64,000 nucleotides of DNA from Ruegeria sp. ANG-S4. GTDB lineage: Bacteria; Pseudomonadota; Alphaproteobacteria; Rhodobacterales; Rhodobacteraceae. This document shows, one piece after another, positions 26,670-37,451 of this stretch; the stretch's first letter is position 1, and each line of letters starts with the position of its first letter. Location of the stretch: the NCBI RefSeq assembly GCF_000814005.1, contig NZ_JWLK01000001.1, forward strand, positions 434,001 through 498,000. Reading direction: 5' to 3'. Under the pieces are notes generated by a model, which saw only the letters and a list, made by a program, of their open reading frames with translations, did no database searches and was not told where the DNA came from. The translations under genes were made by a program, and so were the position numbers.

Positions 26670-27248
26670 ATGGCAGAACGTGAAAACCGTCGGGGCCGTG
26701 GCCGCGACCGTGAAGAAGCACCGGAATTTGCCGATCGCCTGGTCGCAATCAACCGCGTGTCGAAAACCGTAAAAGGCGGTAAGCGCTTTGGCTTCGCCGC
26801 TCTGGTGGTTGTTGGCGATCAGAAAGGCCGCGTCGGCTTTGGTAAAGGTAAAGCGAAAGAAGTGCCCGAGGCCATCCGCAAGGCGACTGAGCAAGCCAAG
26901 CGTCAGATGATCCGCGTGCAACTACGCGAAGGTCGGACCCTGCACCACGACATCGAGGGCCGTCACGGCGCTGGTAAAGTGGTCATGCGCACCGCACCTG
27001 AAGGTACCGGTATCATCGCCGGTGGTCCGATGCGTGCCGTGTTCGAAATGCTGGGCGTGAAGGACGTTGTGTCCAAGTCGCTGGGCTCGCAGAACCCGTA
27101 CAACATGATCCGTGCCACCATCAACGGCCTGCAGAAAGAGCAGAGCCCGCGTTCGGTTGCCGCACGTCGTGGCAAGAAAGTTGCCGACATCCTGCCCAAG
27201 CGTGACGAAGCCCCTGCGGCCGAAGCGCCCGCCGAAGCCGAAGCGTAA
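26670..27248 (+). CDS. rpsE: 30S ribosomal protein S5
   Basis: 192 residues. The double-stranded RNA-binding part shows [20 protein letters not shown] and [20 protein letters not shown], then [20 protein letters not shown]5 shapes the mRNA entry and decoding accuracy. The tail is Ala/Glu-rich ([10 protein letters not shown]). The start is the ATG after AAAAGGGATGCCAA. Confidence 0.98.
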   Translation: MAERENRRGRGRDREEAPEFADRLVAINRVSKTVKGGKRFGFAALVVVGDQKGRVGFGKGKAKEVPEAIRKATEQAKRQMIRVQLREGRTLHHDIEGRHGAGKVVMRTAPEGTGIIAGGPMRAVFEMLGVKDVVSKSLGSQNPYNMIRATINGLQKEQSPRSVAARRGKKVADILPKRDEAPAAEAPAEAEA

Positions 27249-27260
27249 GGAGAGCGAACA

Positions 27261-27449
27261 ATGGCAAAAACCATCGTCGTCAAGCAGATCGGTTCCCCGA
27301 TCCGCCGCCCCGCCGAACAGCGCGCGACCCTGATCGGCCTGGGCCTGAACAAGATGAACAAAACCCGTGAGCTGGAAGACACCCCTTCCATTCGCGGCAT
27401 GGTCAACAAGATCCCGCATCTGGTTGAGATCATCGAAGAGCGCGGCTAA
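27261..27449 (+). CDS. rpmD: 50S ribosomal protein L30
   Basis: 62 residues. [22 protein letters not shown] and the end [15 protein letters not shown] are diagnostic. It is last in this segment; a terminator follows and rplO is 1.7 kb away instead of adjacent. Confidence 0.98.
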   Translation: MAKTIVVKQIGSPIRRPAEQRATLIGLGLNKMNKTRELEDTPSIRGMVNKIPHLVEIIEERG

Positions 27450-27470
27450 GCGCGACCAAGACAATGTAAG

Positions 27471-27507
27471 AAACGCCTCCGATACATTCGGGGGCGTTTT
27501 TCTTTTT
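27471..27507 (+). terminator. Intrinsic terminator after rpmD
   Basis: AAACGCCTCCG (27471-27481) pairs with CGGGGGCGTTT (27489-27499) around ATACATT, and the T-rich tail TTTCTTTTTTT follows. Confidence 0.92.
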
Positions 27508-27598
27508 TTGCTCGAAATTCCTGCTGACCGGCTGAACGGATGCATTGCAACCCGTTCATTGCCATGCATACTCACCTTAGAGTTGAAAGGAATTGATT

Positions 27599-27949
27599 TT
27601 GCAAACCACTATTTTGATGTCCGCCGTACTATTGCTCGGTGTTTCCCTGACCGCGTGCACAACCAAAGGTGCACTGGATTACGGTTCAGAACCGACAACG
27701 TCGAACTATACCGAACCTTATGTTTCCGGTCTGCGTGCCGGAAAGCCCTATCCGTCTGCCGAGGACGTCTGTCAGACGATTGAGCCGAACAAGGCGACAC
27801 GCGAACTGGACAAGGCCGGGTTCTTTCTCATCGGTTGTCCCAAACATGAAAGAGGCGCGATTGCAGACCGGGTTGCCGAGGGCGCAAGCATCGTGGCGCA
27901 ATCCAGACACTGGACGCGTCTTCAATTGCCGGATCAGGCCAGCTTGTAG
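27599..27949 (+). CDS. Small lipoprotein of unknown function
   Basis: 116 residues. A hydrophobic N-terminus ends in the lipobox LTAC near residue 20, so the mature protein should be lipid-anchored, after which CTTKGALDYGSEP begins. No domain recognised; two further cysteines (VCQT and IGCPK) might pair. The start is taken as TTG at 27599 because AAAGGA lies six bases before it; TTG at 27593 and ATG at 27614 are alternatives. It sits alone between a terminator and the GFA gene. Confidence 0.65.
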   Translation: MQTTILMSAVLLLGVSLTACTTKGALDYGSEPTTSNYTEPYVSGLRAGKPYPSAEDVCQTIEPNKATRELDKAGFFLIGCPKHERGAIADRVAEGASIVAQSRHWTRLQLPDQASL

Positions 27950-28132
27950 AATTTCGCGTTGACCGCCTCACATCCTTGCTTACTGACGTTCCTGTAACCG
28001 TCATGTCGCGTTTGAACAGAAGTCTTCCTTGAAAACGGGCAGGTTTCTTTTGGGTGATCATAGCCGTGTCCGTTCGCAGAACGTCAGGCGCAGGCAGCCC
28101 GAACTGGTAAACGACTACGACAGGAGAAGCGC

Positions 28133-28555
28133 ATGACGACTCGGGGGCATTGTTTGTGCTGCCAGACCCGGTGGGAATACGAAGGTGAGGTCAATTGGGC
28201 CTGCTATTGCCATTGTGACGATTGTCGACGCAACTGCGCCGCTCCGGTCGTTGCGTGGCTTGGCGTTCCACTGAAGAACTTCCGCTGGCTGGGACTGGCG
28301 CCAAAAACACTGGAAAGCTCAAAGGGCGTTTTTCGGCACTTTTGCAGGGAATGCGGGTCGCCGTTGGGTTTCGAGGCCGCCCACTATCCCGGCGGGATGC
28401 ATCTTTACGCGGCATCTTTGGAGAAACCCGAAGACTTTGAGCCAACGTTCCACGTGAACTTCGAAAGCAAGCTTCCGTGGCTTCATATGGATGACGAACT
28501 GCCGAAATATAAGGGCACGCTCTTGAATGCGCCGAGCGATCTCAGAGAGTATTGA
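28133..28555 (+). CDS. GFA-family (CENP-V/GFA) zinc protein
   Basis: 140 residues. Cysteine pattern CLCC, then CYCHCDDCRRNC (about 25-36) and later CRECGSPLGFEA (about 69-80) match the Gfa/centromere-protein-V fold that binds zinc. The named activity of the family founder, glutathione-formaldehyde condensation, is disputed, so substrate is open. The ATG at 28133 follows AGGAGAAGC. Single gene, with no clear operon partner. Confidence 0.82.
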   Translation: MTTRGHCLCCQTRWEYEGEVNWACYCHCDDCRRNCAAPVVAWLGVPLKNFRWLGLAPKTLESSKGVFRHFCRECGSPLGFEAAHYPGGMHLYAASLEKPEDFEPTFHVNFESKLPWLHMDDELPKYKGTLLNAPSDLREY

Positions 28556-28736
28556 AGCGGCGGCCAAGGTTTCACGGTGGGAAATCAAACCACCTGCTGC
28601 CATTCCTTCTATGCATATCGGCTAGACCGAAACTTGCATTGTTAGCGTTAGCAACCGCGCCTATCTGATCCTTGTCCCACTAAGGAACGTCTAAGCAATT
28701 CGGGGAATGCGCCCCGATACAGAAAGGAACAAAGAT

Positions 28737-28952
28737 ATGGCACATACAGCTACACTGACACATAGCGGCTTCAACCTCAGCGGCCGCATCGCGGGGTTTA
28801 TCGCGAAGGTCAAAGAACAAAACGCACTGCGCGCCGAATACAGCCGCACCTATTCGGAACTGCAGAGCCTGAGCGATCGCGAACTGGACGACATCGGCGT
28901 GCGTCGCTGCGACATTCGTGACATCGCTCACGGTCACGTCTATTGCTCGTAA
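28737..28952 (+). CDS. DUF1127 (YjiS-like) small protein
   Basis: 71 residues. The C-terminal half ELQSLSDRELDDIGVRRCDIRDIAHG is the DUF1127 motif. Short members of this family affect phosphate and nitrogen metabolism and RNA turnover in alphaproteobacteria; some are coexpressed with small RNAs. The start is ATG 28737 with AAAGGA ahead; 10 more codons are open upstream. A clean terminator follows, so this is a single-gene unit. Confidence 0.82.
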   Translation: MAHTATLTHSGFNLSGRIAGFIAKVKEQNALRAEYSRTYSELQSLSDRELDDIGVRRCDIRDIAHGHVYCS

Positions 28953-28975
28953 GCTCAGATCGCAGAGTATGAACC

Positions 28976-29000
28976 AGAGGCGCCGTTTGGCGCCTCTTTT
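28976..29000 (+). terminator. Intrinsic terminator after the DUF1127 gene
   Basis: AGAGGCGCC (28976-28984), loop GTTT, GGCGCCTCT (28989-28997), then TTT and GTGTTT. Confidence 0.9.
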
Positions 29001-29165
29001 GTGTTTAAACAGTCTGTGAACGCTTCAAAGCGATCATTGCTTGCAAACGGGGCGATGACACTGTAACCCGCCTCAGTGGCGTTTTCGCCGCGAGAATCAA
29101 AACCAAGAAACGCCGTGGTTGGCCCATCACGCTTCGGGGGTCACATCCGGCTAAGGAGAAGCGAT

Positions 29166-29639
29166 ATGAAACTGCACGAATTGCGCGACAATCCCGGCGC
29201 TGCACCGAAACGCACCCGTGTTGGCCGTGGTCCCGGCTCCGGCAAGGGTAAAATGGGTGGCCGTGGTATCAAAGGTCAGAAATCCCGTTCGGGTGTGGCC
29301 ATCAACGGCTATGAAGGCGGCCAGATGCCGCTCTATCAGCGCCTGCCAAAGCGTGGCTTCAACAAGCCGAACCGCAAGGCATTTGCCGTTATCAACCTGG
29401 GCCTGATCCAGAAGTTCGTCGATGCCGGCAAGCTGGATGCGTCCGCTGCGATCACCGAGGATGCGCTGGTTGCTTCCGGACTGGTGCGCCGCAAGCTGGA
29501 TGGCGTTCGCGTTCTGGCCAAGGGCGAAATCACCGCCAAAGTGAACCTGGAAGTCACCGGAGCATCGAAGTCTGCCGTGGAAGCAGTCGAAAAAGCGGGC
29601 GGTTCACTGACGGTCACAAAAGCTGCTGCGGCAGAGTAA
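29166..29639 (+). CDS. rplO: 50S ribosomal protein L15
   Basis: 157 residues. [20 protein letters not shown] and [25 protein letters not shown] (in part) are diagnostic. The frame is open 30 codons upstream, but the ATG at 29166 follows AAGGAGAAGC and gives the family start. It restarts the ribosomal cluster after three unrelated genes. Confidence 0.98.
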   Translation: MKLHELRDNPGAAPKRTRVGRGPGSGKGKMGGRGIKGQKSRSGVAINGYEGGQMPLYQRLPKRGFNKPNRKAFAVINLGLIQKFVDAGKLDASAAITEDALVASGLVRRKLDGVRVLAKGEITAKVNLEVTGASKSAVEAVEKAGGSLTVTKAAAAE

Positions 29640-29645
29640 GCGCTT

Positions 29646-29669
29646 GTGAGCGGGCCAAGACCCGCTTAC
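29646..29669 (+). other. Hairpin after rplO without T tract
   Basis: GTGAGCGGG (29646-29654) pairs with CCCGCTTAC (29661-29669) with one wobble. Possibly an mRNA stability element between rplO and secY. Confidence 0.4.
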
Positions 29670-29694
29670 ATAGACCTCAGAGTTTTCCAAGACG

Positions 29695-29729
29695 CCGCCC
29701 GAGCCGGAAAACGGTTCCGGGCGGTGTTT
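29695..29729 (+). terminator. Partial terminator or attenuator before secY
   Basis: CCGCCCGAGCCG (29695-29706) pairs imperfectly with CGGTTCCGGGCGG (29712-29724), followed by TGTTT. It would lower secY and adk relative to rplO if active. Confidence 0.5.
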
Positions 29730-29748
29730 GCATAAGAGAGACCGATTT

Positions 29749-31113
29749 ATGGTATCAGCAGCAGAACAAATGGCAGCCAACACAAGCTGGTCTGCCTTGG
29801 GCAAAGCCACCGATCTGCGCAACCGCATCCTGTTCACGCTCGCATTGCTGATCGTCTATCGCCTGGGCACCTTCATTCCGGTGCCGGGGATCGACGGTCA
29901 GGCGCTGCGTGAATTCATGGAGCAGGCGGGGCAGGGCATCGGCGGCATGGTTTCGATGTTCACCGGCGGGGCGCTGGGGCGGATGGGTATATTTGCCCTC
30001 GGCATCATGCCCTACATCTCGGCATCGATCATTGTGCAGCTGCTAACATCCATGGTTCCCGCGCTCGAACAGCTCAAGAAAGAGGGCGAGCAGGGCCGCA
30101 AGAAAATCAACCAATATACACGCTTCGGCACCGTGGCTCTGGCCACCGTTCAGGCCTATGGTCTGGCCGTTTCGCTGGAATCGGGCGATCTGGCGACCGA
30201 TCCGGGGCTCTATTTCCGCTTCTCGACGATGATCACGCTGGTGGGCGGCACCATGTTCCTGATGTGGCTGGGTGAGCAGATCACCGCGCGCGGCATCGGC
30301 AACGGCATTTCGCTGATCATCTTCGTCGGCATCATTGCCGAGGTCCCGGCCGCGCTGGCGCAGTTCTTTGCATCGGGCCGCAGCGGTGCGATCAGCCCCG
30401 CCGTGATCGTTGGTGTGATTATCATGGTCATCGCCGTGATCACCTTTGTGGTGTTCATGGAACGGGCGCTGCGAAAGATCCACATCCAGTATCCGCGCCG
30501 TCAAGCCGGCATGAAAGTCTATGAAGGCGGCTCCAGCCACCTGCCTGTCAAGGTCAACCCGTCGGGCGTTATCCCTGCGATCTTCGCAAGTTCACTGCTG
30601 CTGCTGCCGGTAACGATCTCGACCTTCTCGTCGGGCGCAACCAACGGACCCGTGATGTCGTGGCTGCTGGCCAACTTTGGCCCCGGACAGCCGCTCTATC
30701 TGCTGTTCTTCGCGTCGATGATCATCTTCTTCGCCTATTTCTACACGTTCAACGTGGCCTTCAAGCCGGACGATGTGGCGGAAAACCTGAAAAAGCAGAA
30801 CGGGTTTGTACCGGGTATTCGGCCCGGCAAGAAGACCAGCGAATACCTGGAATACGTGGTCAACCGCGTTCTGGTCCTGGGCTCCGGTTATCTGGCCGCG
30901 GTCTGCCTGTTGCCTGAAATCCTGCGGGGGCAGTTCGCCATTCCATTCTATTTCGGCGGCACATCGGTTCTGATTATCGTCTCTGTGACCATGGATACGA
31001 TCCAACAGGTGCAGAGTCATTTGCTGGCGCACCAATACGAAGGGCTGATTGAAAAGTCCCAGCTGCGCGGCAAAAGCAAGAAACGCGGCAGAAAGGGAGC
31101 TGCTCGTCGATGA
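29749..31113 (+). CDS. secY: Preprotein translocase subunit SecY
   Basis: 454 residues, ten membrane segments. The start region [21 protein letters not shown], the plug/gate stretch [15 protein letters not shown] near residue 85, and [24 protein letters not shown] cytoplasmic loop (about 360-380) are diagnostic. SecY is the channel for protein export and membrane insertion. The frame opens at a TTG 21 bases earlier, but ATG 29749 ([18 protein letters not shown]) follows AAGAGAGACC. It overlaps adk by four bases (ATGA). Confidence 0.97.
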   Translation: MVSAAEQMAANTSWSALGKATDLRNRILFTLALLIVYRLGTFIPVPGIDGQALREFMEQAGQGIGGMVSMFTGGALGRMGIFALGIMPYISASIIVQLLTSMVPALEQLKKEGEQGRKKINQYTRFGTVALATVQAYGLAVSLESGDLATDPGLYFRFSTMITLVGGTMFLMWLGEQITARGIGNGISLIIFVGIIAEVPAALAQFFASGRSGAISPAVIVGVIIMVIAVITFVVFMERALRKIHIQYPRRQAGMKVYEGGSSHLPVKVNPSGVIPAIFASSLLLLPVTISTFSSGATNGPVMSWLLANFGPGQPLYLLFFASMIIFFAYFYTFNVAFKPDDVAENLKKQNGFVPGIRPGKKTSEYLEYVVNRVLVLGSGYLAAVCLLPEILRGQFAIPFYFGGTSVLIIVSVTMDTIQQVQSHLLAHQYEGLIEKSQLRGKSKKRGRKGAARR

Positions 31114-31685
31114 ACATCATTCTTCTCGGCCCGCCGGGGGCAGGCAAAGGCACGCAGGCGCAGCATCTGGTTGAAACCCGCGGCATGGTGCAGCTGAGCA
31201 CCGGCGATATGCTGCGCGAGGCCAAGACCAGCGGAACAGAGATGGGCAAGAAGGTTGCGGCCATCATGGACGCGGGCAAGCTGGTCACTGACGAGATCGT
31301 CATTGGCCTGATCGAAGAGAAGCTGATGACCGAAAAAGGCGCAGGCTTCATCTTTGACGGCTTTCCGCGCACGCTGGCACAGGCCGATGCGCTGGCCGCG
31401 CTGCTGACCAAGGTGGGCCAGTCGCTTCATACCGTGATCGAAATGCGCGTCGATGACGAAACGCTAGTTCAGCGCATCGTTGGCCGCGCCGAAGAAGCCC
31501 GCGCCGCGGGCCAGCCCGTGCGCGCGGATGATAACGAGGAAAGCGTGCGTATCCGCCTGATGGAGTACTACAAGAAAACCGCTCCGCTGATCGGGTATTA
31601 CCACGCCAAGGGCGATCTGCGCCCGGTCAATGGTCTTGCCAGCATCGAAGAAGTCACCGGGTCGATTGAGGCGGTTCTGGGTTGA
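31110..31685 (+). CDS. adk: Adenylate kinase, short form
   Basis: 191 residues. P-loop [14 protein letters not shown] at 7-20, then the AMP-binding region [17 protein letters not shown] and [13 protein letters not shown]. The LID between [17 protein letters not shown] and [13 protein letters not shown] is shortened compared with the 214-residue long form. It balances adenine nucleotides. The secY-adk pairing is ancient and conserved. Its stop overlaps a small membrane-protein frame by four bases. Confidence 0.97.
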   Translation: MNIILLGPPGAGKGTQAQHLVETRGMVQLSTGDMLREAKTSGTEMGKKVAAIMDAGKLVTDEIVIGLIEEKLMTEKGAGFIFDGFPRTLAQADALAALLTKVGQSLHTVIEMRVDDETLVQRIVGRAEEARAAGQPVRADDNEESVRIRLMEYYKKTAPLIGYYHAKGDLRPVNGLASIEEVTGSIEAVLG

Positions 31686-32053
31686 GCAAGGACGCGATCG
31701 CGCCGATACCTGCAGATCTAAAGGACGCGTTTAGTCGTTACAGGGAACTGCTGCGATCACAGTTGCGACTTTTGATTTGGGTTATGCTCGCATTTGGGCT
31801 GTCCGCTATGCCCGTTTTTATGGTTATGAAATCGTTCGTTTCTGAATTGGTGCGTGCGGGGAATTGGCCTACTACAATCTATTTTTCGATTGCCCTTATA
31901 GGTCACGTTGTTTTTTGGTTGGTGGCCATGAACTTGGTTTTCCGTCCAACCGAAGAGAAAAAGAACGAAATCGAAAAGAGATTTGAAAAACAGAACCTAA
32001 TAATAAGTAAGCGGGGCTTCACAAAGGTTCACGTCGAAAGCGTTAAGAGTTAA
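31682..32053 (+). CDS. Small membrane protein of unknown function, coupled to adk
   Basis: 123 residues; I do not recognise it. Two hydrophobic segments are clear (about 29-50, [20 protein letters not shown], and about 64-85, [20 protein letters not shown]). A charged, Lys/Glu-rich C-terminal tail ([15 protein letters not shown]) suggests a cytoplasmic end. The start is TTG at 31682 in a TTGA overlap with the adk stop. The gene is markedly AT-richer than secY and adk, hinting at later gain. A real product seems likely from the coupling, but no function is claimed. Confidence 0.6.
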   Translation: MSKDAIAPIPADLKDAFSRYRELLRSQLRLLIWVMLAFGLSAMPVFMVMKSFVSELVRAGNWPTTIYFSIALIGHVVFWLVAMNLVFRPTEEKKNEIEKRFEKQNLIISKRGFTKVHVESVKS

Positions 32054-32070
32054 TGGCCGCATCAGACGCC

Positions 32071-32099
32071 TTGACGCCCCGCAAAAAACTCTCTACGCA
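32071..32099 (+). promoter_or_regulatory. Candidate restart promoter for rpsM-rpsK-rpoA
   Basis: TTGACG (32071-32076), 17 bases, TACGCA (32094-32099), followed by a CCCCCATCCC run like those near the other restart promoters. The leader to rpsM would be about 150 bases. Confidence 0.5.
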
Positions 32100-32257
32100 C
32101 CCCCATCCCTAAAGGGAATCAAGACCGCATGCGGGATTCGTCCCAATTGCCCCGACCACCTCGAATAATGCTGAACCCTCTGGCGACACTGCCACGGTAA
32201 AGCGTTGTGAAAAAAGGTTCTGGAGTTACGGAACCGCAACGAAAAGGAAAGTGACAC

Positions 32258-32626
32258 GTGGCACGTATTGCCGGCGTAAACATCCCGACTGCCAAGCGGG
32301 TACCTATCGCCCTCACATATATCACCGGTATCGGCAACACCTCGGCCAAAGCGATTTGCGAAGCCGTTGGCATTGATGCGGCTCGTCGCGTCAATGAACT
32401 GTCGGATGCCGAAGTTCTGGCCATCCGTGAACATATCGACGCCAACTACACCGTCGAAGGTGACCTGCGTCGTGAAGTTCAGATGAACGTCAAGCGTCTG
32501 ATGGACCTGGGCTGCTATCGCGGTCTGCGTCACCGCCGCAACCTGCCGGTTCGCGGTCAGCGCACCCACACCAACGCTCGTACCCGCAAAGGCCCTGCAA
32601 AGGCCATTGCCGGTAAGAAGAAATAA
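32258..32626 (+). CDS. rpsM: 30S ribosomal protein S13
   Basis: 122 residues. [20 protein letters not shown] and the C-terminal [22 protein letters not shown] tail ([14 protein letters not shown]) are diagnostic. S13 contacts L5 and the P-site tRNA. AAAGGAAAG precedes the ATG. Confidence 0.98.
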   Translation: MARIAGVNIPTAKRVPIALTYITGIGNTSAKAICEAVGIDAARRVNELSDAEVLAIREHIDANYTVEGDLRREVQMNVKRLMDLGCYRGLRHRRNLPVRGQRTHTNARTRKGPAKAIAGKKK

Positions 32627-32641
32627 GAGGGGGTCTGACTG

Positions 32642-33031
32642 ATGGCACGTGACAAGACTCGCGTTAAGCGCAAAGAGCGCAAGAACATCGCATCGGGCGT
32701 TGCCCATGTGAACTCGACCTTCAACAACACCAAGATCCTGATCTCGGACGTACAGGGCAACGCCATCTCGTGGTCGTCTGCCGGTACCATGGGCTTCAAA
32801 GGGTCGCGGAAGTCGACGCCTTATGCTGCCCAGATGGCTGCGGAAGATGCAGGCAAGAAGGCGCAGGAACATGGCGTCAAGACGCTGGAAGTCGAAGTTC
32901 AGGGCCCTGGTTCGGGTCGTGAATCGGCACTGCGCGCGCTGGCTGCCGTGGGCTTCAACATCACGTCGATCCGCGACGTGACCCCGATTGCTCACAACGG
33001 CTGCCGCCCGCCGAAGCGCCGCCGCGTCTAA
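32642..33031 (+). CDS. rpsK: 30S ribosomal protein S11
   Basis: 129 residues. [21 protein letters not shown] at the start and the end [15 protein letters not shown] are diagnostic. S11 lies on the platform near the E-site mRNA. It follows rpsM by 15 bases. Confidence 0.98.
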   Translation: MARDKTRVKRKERKNIASGVAHVNSTFNNTKILISDVQGNAISWSSAGTMGFKGSRKSTPYAAQMAAEDAGKKAQEHGVKTLEVEVQGPGSGRESALRALAAVGFNITSIRDVTPIAHNGCRPPKRRRV

Positions 33032-33146
33032 GCGATTTTGAATTGAGCTGGGGCCCGCGTTTTTGCACGGCCCCAGCACGTCATTTTGAACCTCGGGCGT
33101 CTGCACCTTGTTGGTCATGGGGCGCGGACAGGAATGGAGGGATTAC

Positions 33147-34163
33147 ATGATCCACAAGAATTGGGCAGAATTGATCAAACCGACCCAGCTTGACGGCAAG
33201 CCGGGCAACGATCCCGCACGTCAGGCAACTCTGGTTGCTGAACCGCTGGAGCGTGGCTTTGGTCTGACCCTGGGCAACGCGCTGCGCCGCGTGTTGATGA
33301 GCTCGCTGCAAGGCGCGGCCATCACCAGCGTTCAGATCGACAACGTCCTGCACGAGTTCTCCTCTGTCGCAGGTGTGCGTGAAGATGTCACCGACATCAT
33401 CCTGAACCTCAAAGGCGTGTCGCTGCGCATGGAGGTCGAAGGCCCCAAGCGCCTGTCGATCAACGCCAAAGGCCCCGCCGTTGTCACCGCAGGCGACATC
33501 AGCGAAAGCGCCGGTATCGAGGTTCTGAACCGCGATCACGTCATCTGTCACCTGGACGATGGTGCCGACCTGTTCATGGAACTGACCGTCAACACCGGCA
33601 AGGGCTATGTCTCGGCTGAGAAGAACAAGCCCGAGGACGCGCCGATCGGCCTGATCCCGATCGACGCGATCTATTCGCCGGTCAAAAAGGTTGCCTATGA
33701 CGTTCAGCCGACCCGCGAAGGTCAGGTTCTGGACTACGACAAGCTGACCCTCAAGATCGAAACCGATGGCTCGATCACGCCCGAGGATGCGCTGGCCTTC
33801 GCAGCCCGTATCCTGCAGGATCAGCTGTCGATCTTCGTCAACTTCGACGAGCCGGAATCGGCTGGCCGCCAGGACGAGGACGATGGTCTGGAGTTCAACC
33901 CGCTGCTGCTGAAGAAAGTGGACGAGCTGGAGCTGTCGGTCCGTTCGGCAAACTGCCTGAAGAACGACAACATCGTTTACATCGGCGATCTGATCCAGAA
34001 GACCGAAGCCGAGATGCTGCGCACCCCGAACTTCGGCCGCAAATCGCTGAACGAGATCAAAGAAGTGCTGTCCGGCATGGGTCTGCACCTCGGCATGGAT
34101 GTCGAGGACTGGCCACCCGACAATATCGAAGATCTGGCGAAGAAATTCGAAGACGCCTTTTAA
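33147..34163 (+). CDS. rpoA: RNA polymerase alpha subunit
   Basis: 338 residues. The assembly domain shows [27 protein letters not shown] sequence at about 35-57; the C-terminal domain shows [20 protein letters not shown] (about 263-282) and [16 protein letters not shown]. Start ATG 33147 follows TGGAGGGATTAC; 13 more codons are open upstream. The alpha subunit nucleates polymerase and binds UP elements and activators. A palindromic repeat follows at once, then rplQ. Confidence 0.98.
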   Translation: MIHKNWAELIKPTQLDGKPGNDPARQATLVAEPLERGFGLTLGNALRRVLMSSLQGAAITSVQIDNVLHEFSSVAGVREDVTDIILNLKGVSLRMEVEGPKRLSINAKGPAVVTAGDISESAGIEVLNRDHVICHLDDGADLFMELTVNTGKGYVSAEKNKPEDAPIGLIPIDAIYSPVKKVAYDVQPTREGQVLDYDKLTLKIETDGSITPEDALAFAARILQDQLSIFVNFDEPESAGRQDEDDGLEFNPLLLKKVDELELSVRSANCLKNDNIVYIGDLIQKTEAEMLRTPNFGRKSLNEIKEVLSGMGLHLGMDVEDWPPDNIEDLAKKFEDAF

Positions 34164-34191
34164 GCCGGTGCCGGGCTGAAGCCCGGCCTAC
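34164..34191. repeat. REP-like palindrome between rpoA and rplQ
   Basis: A 28-base unit with core GCCGGGCTGAAGCCCGGC, begins immediately after the rpoA stop. It is the exact reverse complement of 26538-26565. A separate 10-base direct repeat, GTACAACACG, occurs nearby at 34198-34207 and 34230-34239. Confidence 0.85.
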
Positions 34192-34326
34192 AAGGTTGTA
34201 CAACACGGACGTTCCGCCTTGTGCGGGGCGTACAACACGAAAGACCCGGGCAATCCCGCCCCAAGGAGAGTCGGTGACACGCATCGCCGACCAGACAAAG
34301 CAAAATGCGAAAGAAGGATTAAGAAA

Positions 34327-34749
34327 ATGCGTCACGCACGTGGTTACCGCCGCCTGAACCGTACTCATGAGCACCGCAAGGCTCTGTTTGCGAACATGGC
34401 TGGCTCGCTCATCGAACATGAGCAGATCAAAACAACTCTGCCCAAGGCAAAAGAACTGCGCCCGGTCATCGAAAAGCTGATCACTCTGGGCAAACGCGGC
34501 GACCTGCACGCGCGCCGTCAGGCCGCATCGCAGCTGAAAGAAGACAAGGATGTCGCCAAGCTGTTCGACGTTCTTGGCCCGCGCTATGCCGAGCGTCAGG
34601 GCGGTTATGTCCGCATCCTGAAAGCAGGCTTCCGCTATGGCGACATGGCCCCGATGGCGATCATCGAATTTGTTGATCGTGACATCGACGCCAAAGGCGC
34701 TGCCGACAAGGCCCGCGTTGCCGCCGAAGAGGCCGCAGACGACGAATAA
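34327..34749 (+). CDS. rplQ: 50S ribosomal protein L17
   Basis: 140 residues. [21 protein letters not shown] and [20 protein letters not shown] are diagnostic. L17 lies near the tunnel exit. Start ATG 34327 follows AAGGATTAAGAAA; 36 upstream codons are open but give no family sequence. A terminator follows. Confidence 0.98.
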   Translation: MRHARGYRRLNRTHEHRKALFANMAGSLIEHEQIKTTLPKAKELRPVIEKLITLGKRGDLHARRQAASQLKEDKDVAKLFDVLGPRYAERQGGYVRILKAGFRYGDMAPMAIIEFVDRDIDAKGAADKARVAAEEAADDE

Positions 34750-34773
34750 GAAAACCCGGTTTTCTGATTTGAG

Positions 34774-34802
34774 CCCCCGTGCCACCGGCGCGGGGGTTTT
34801 TT
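34774..34802 (+). terminator. Intrinsic terminator after rplQ
   Basis: CCCCCGTGCC (34774-34783) pairs with GGCGCGGGGG (34787-34796) including one wobble, followed by six T. It closes the ribosomal cluster. Confidence 0.92.
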
Positions 34803-34929
34803 CGTTTGCGGTACCAAGGCAGAACGATCTGCGCCTGTTCTGTCGCATTTGAAGCATTTCCGGTGATTTCGGATGATGAAAGGAAATCGCCCTGAGGTCA
34901 GGCTGATCGCGAAGCGTGGAGGGCTGACG

Positions 34930-35985
34930 ATGTCGATACTTTCCGAAACCCCGAACCAGATTACCGGACCGTCGGTCTGGACCGGTCTTGAAATGGCCGA
35001 ACGCCAGAACGAATGGATTGTCGATCTGAGCGCAGATGACATCGCCGATCTTGAACAGGCGGCGCACCATTACCTGAGCCTGAACCGCGATATCGGTGAG
35101 ATCAGGAAAGAAGACTTCCCGTTGCGCCGCTTCGGCCAGCATCTCGCAGAGTTGCGCAAAACGCTGATCAACGGCGTCGGCTTCGAGATCATCCGCGGCT
35201 TGCCGGTCGACGGCTATTCCCAGGAAATGGCTGCGGCGATCTTTTGCGGTGTTGGCGCTCATCTGGGATCAGCGCGATCTCAGAATGCACAGGGTCATAT
35301 TCTGGGCCATGTCCGGGATATCGGCGCGGATGCGAGTGATCCCAATACGCGGATTTATCAGACACACGAAAGGCAAACGTTTCACACCGACAGCGCCGAT
35401 ATCGTTGGGCTGTTGTGCCTGCGTGATGCGAAGGAAGGCGGTGATTCACTGCTGGTGAGCGCCGAGACGATCTACAATCGCATGCGCGCAGAATGCCCGG
35501 AGTTGCTGGAGCGCCTGTTCGATCCGATCGCAACTGATCGGCGGGGTGAAGTGCCCGAAGGGATGCAGCCGTTCATGACCATTCCGCCGTTTAGCTGGCA
35601 TGACGGCAGACTGACAGTGTTTTACCAGCGGCAATACATCGACAGCGCGCAGCGGTTCCCCGACGCGATGCGCCTGACGCCGGGCCATGTCGCAGCGTTG
35701 GATCGCTTCGATGCGCTGGCAAACGACCCCGCGCTTTACCTGACCATGCGTCTGCAACCGGGCGACATGCAGTTTGTCTATAACCATTCCCAGCTGCACG
35801 ACCGCACAGGGTTTGTTGATTGGCCTGACCCATCCGATCGTCGCCACTTGTTTCGGCTCTGGCTCTCACCAGAAGGAGATCGCGAATTGCCGGACGTCTT
35901 CAGGCAACGGTACGGCAATATCGATATCGGCAATCGAGGCGGTATCATAACCAAGGGAACGCGGCTGCACGCGCCTCTGGACTAA
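34930..35985 (+). CDS. TauD/TfdA-family dioxygenase
   Basis: 351 residues. The Fe-binding HxD is in TFHTDSADIVGLLCL near 156-170, and the distal histidine is probably in QLHDRTGFVDW near 294-304, with an arginine in RRHLFRLWL for 2-oxoglutarate. Members of this branch act on small acids, betaines or sulfonates; the true substrate is not clear from sequence. Start ATG 34930 follows GGAGGGCTGACG; 19 upstream codons are open. It stands alone between the rplQ terminator and the protease gene. Confidence 0.78.
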   Translation: MSILSETPNQITGPSVWTGLEMAERQNEWIVDLSADDIADLEQAAHHYLSLNRDIGEIRKEDFPLRRFGQHLAELRKTLINGVGFEIIRGLPVDGYSQEMAAAIFCGVGAHLGSARSQNAQGHILGHVRDIGADASDPNTRIYQTHERQTFHTDSADIVGLLCLRDAKEGGDSLLVSAETIYNRMRAECPELLERLFDPIATDRRGEVPEGMQPFMTIPPFSWHDGRLTVFYQRQYIDSAQRFPDAMRLTPGHVAALDRFDALANDPALYLTMRLQPGDMQFVYNHSQLHDRTGFVDWPDPSDRRHLFRLWLSPEGDRELPDVFRQRYGNIDIGNRGGIITKGTRLHAPLD

Positions 35986-36062
35986 CAGACGACCCAAGCA
36001 CCTGCTTGCATTCGTGGCCCGCTAATCGCATATCCAACGCAGTTTTGCTGGTTGAGGTCCTC

Positions 36063-37448
<1,386 letters not shown>

Positions 37449-37451
37449 GCT

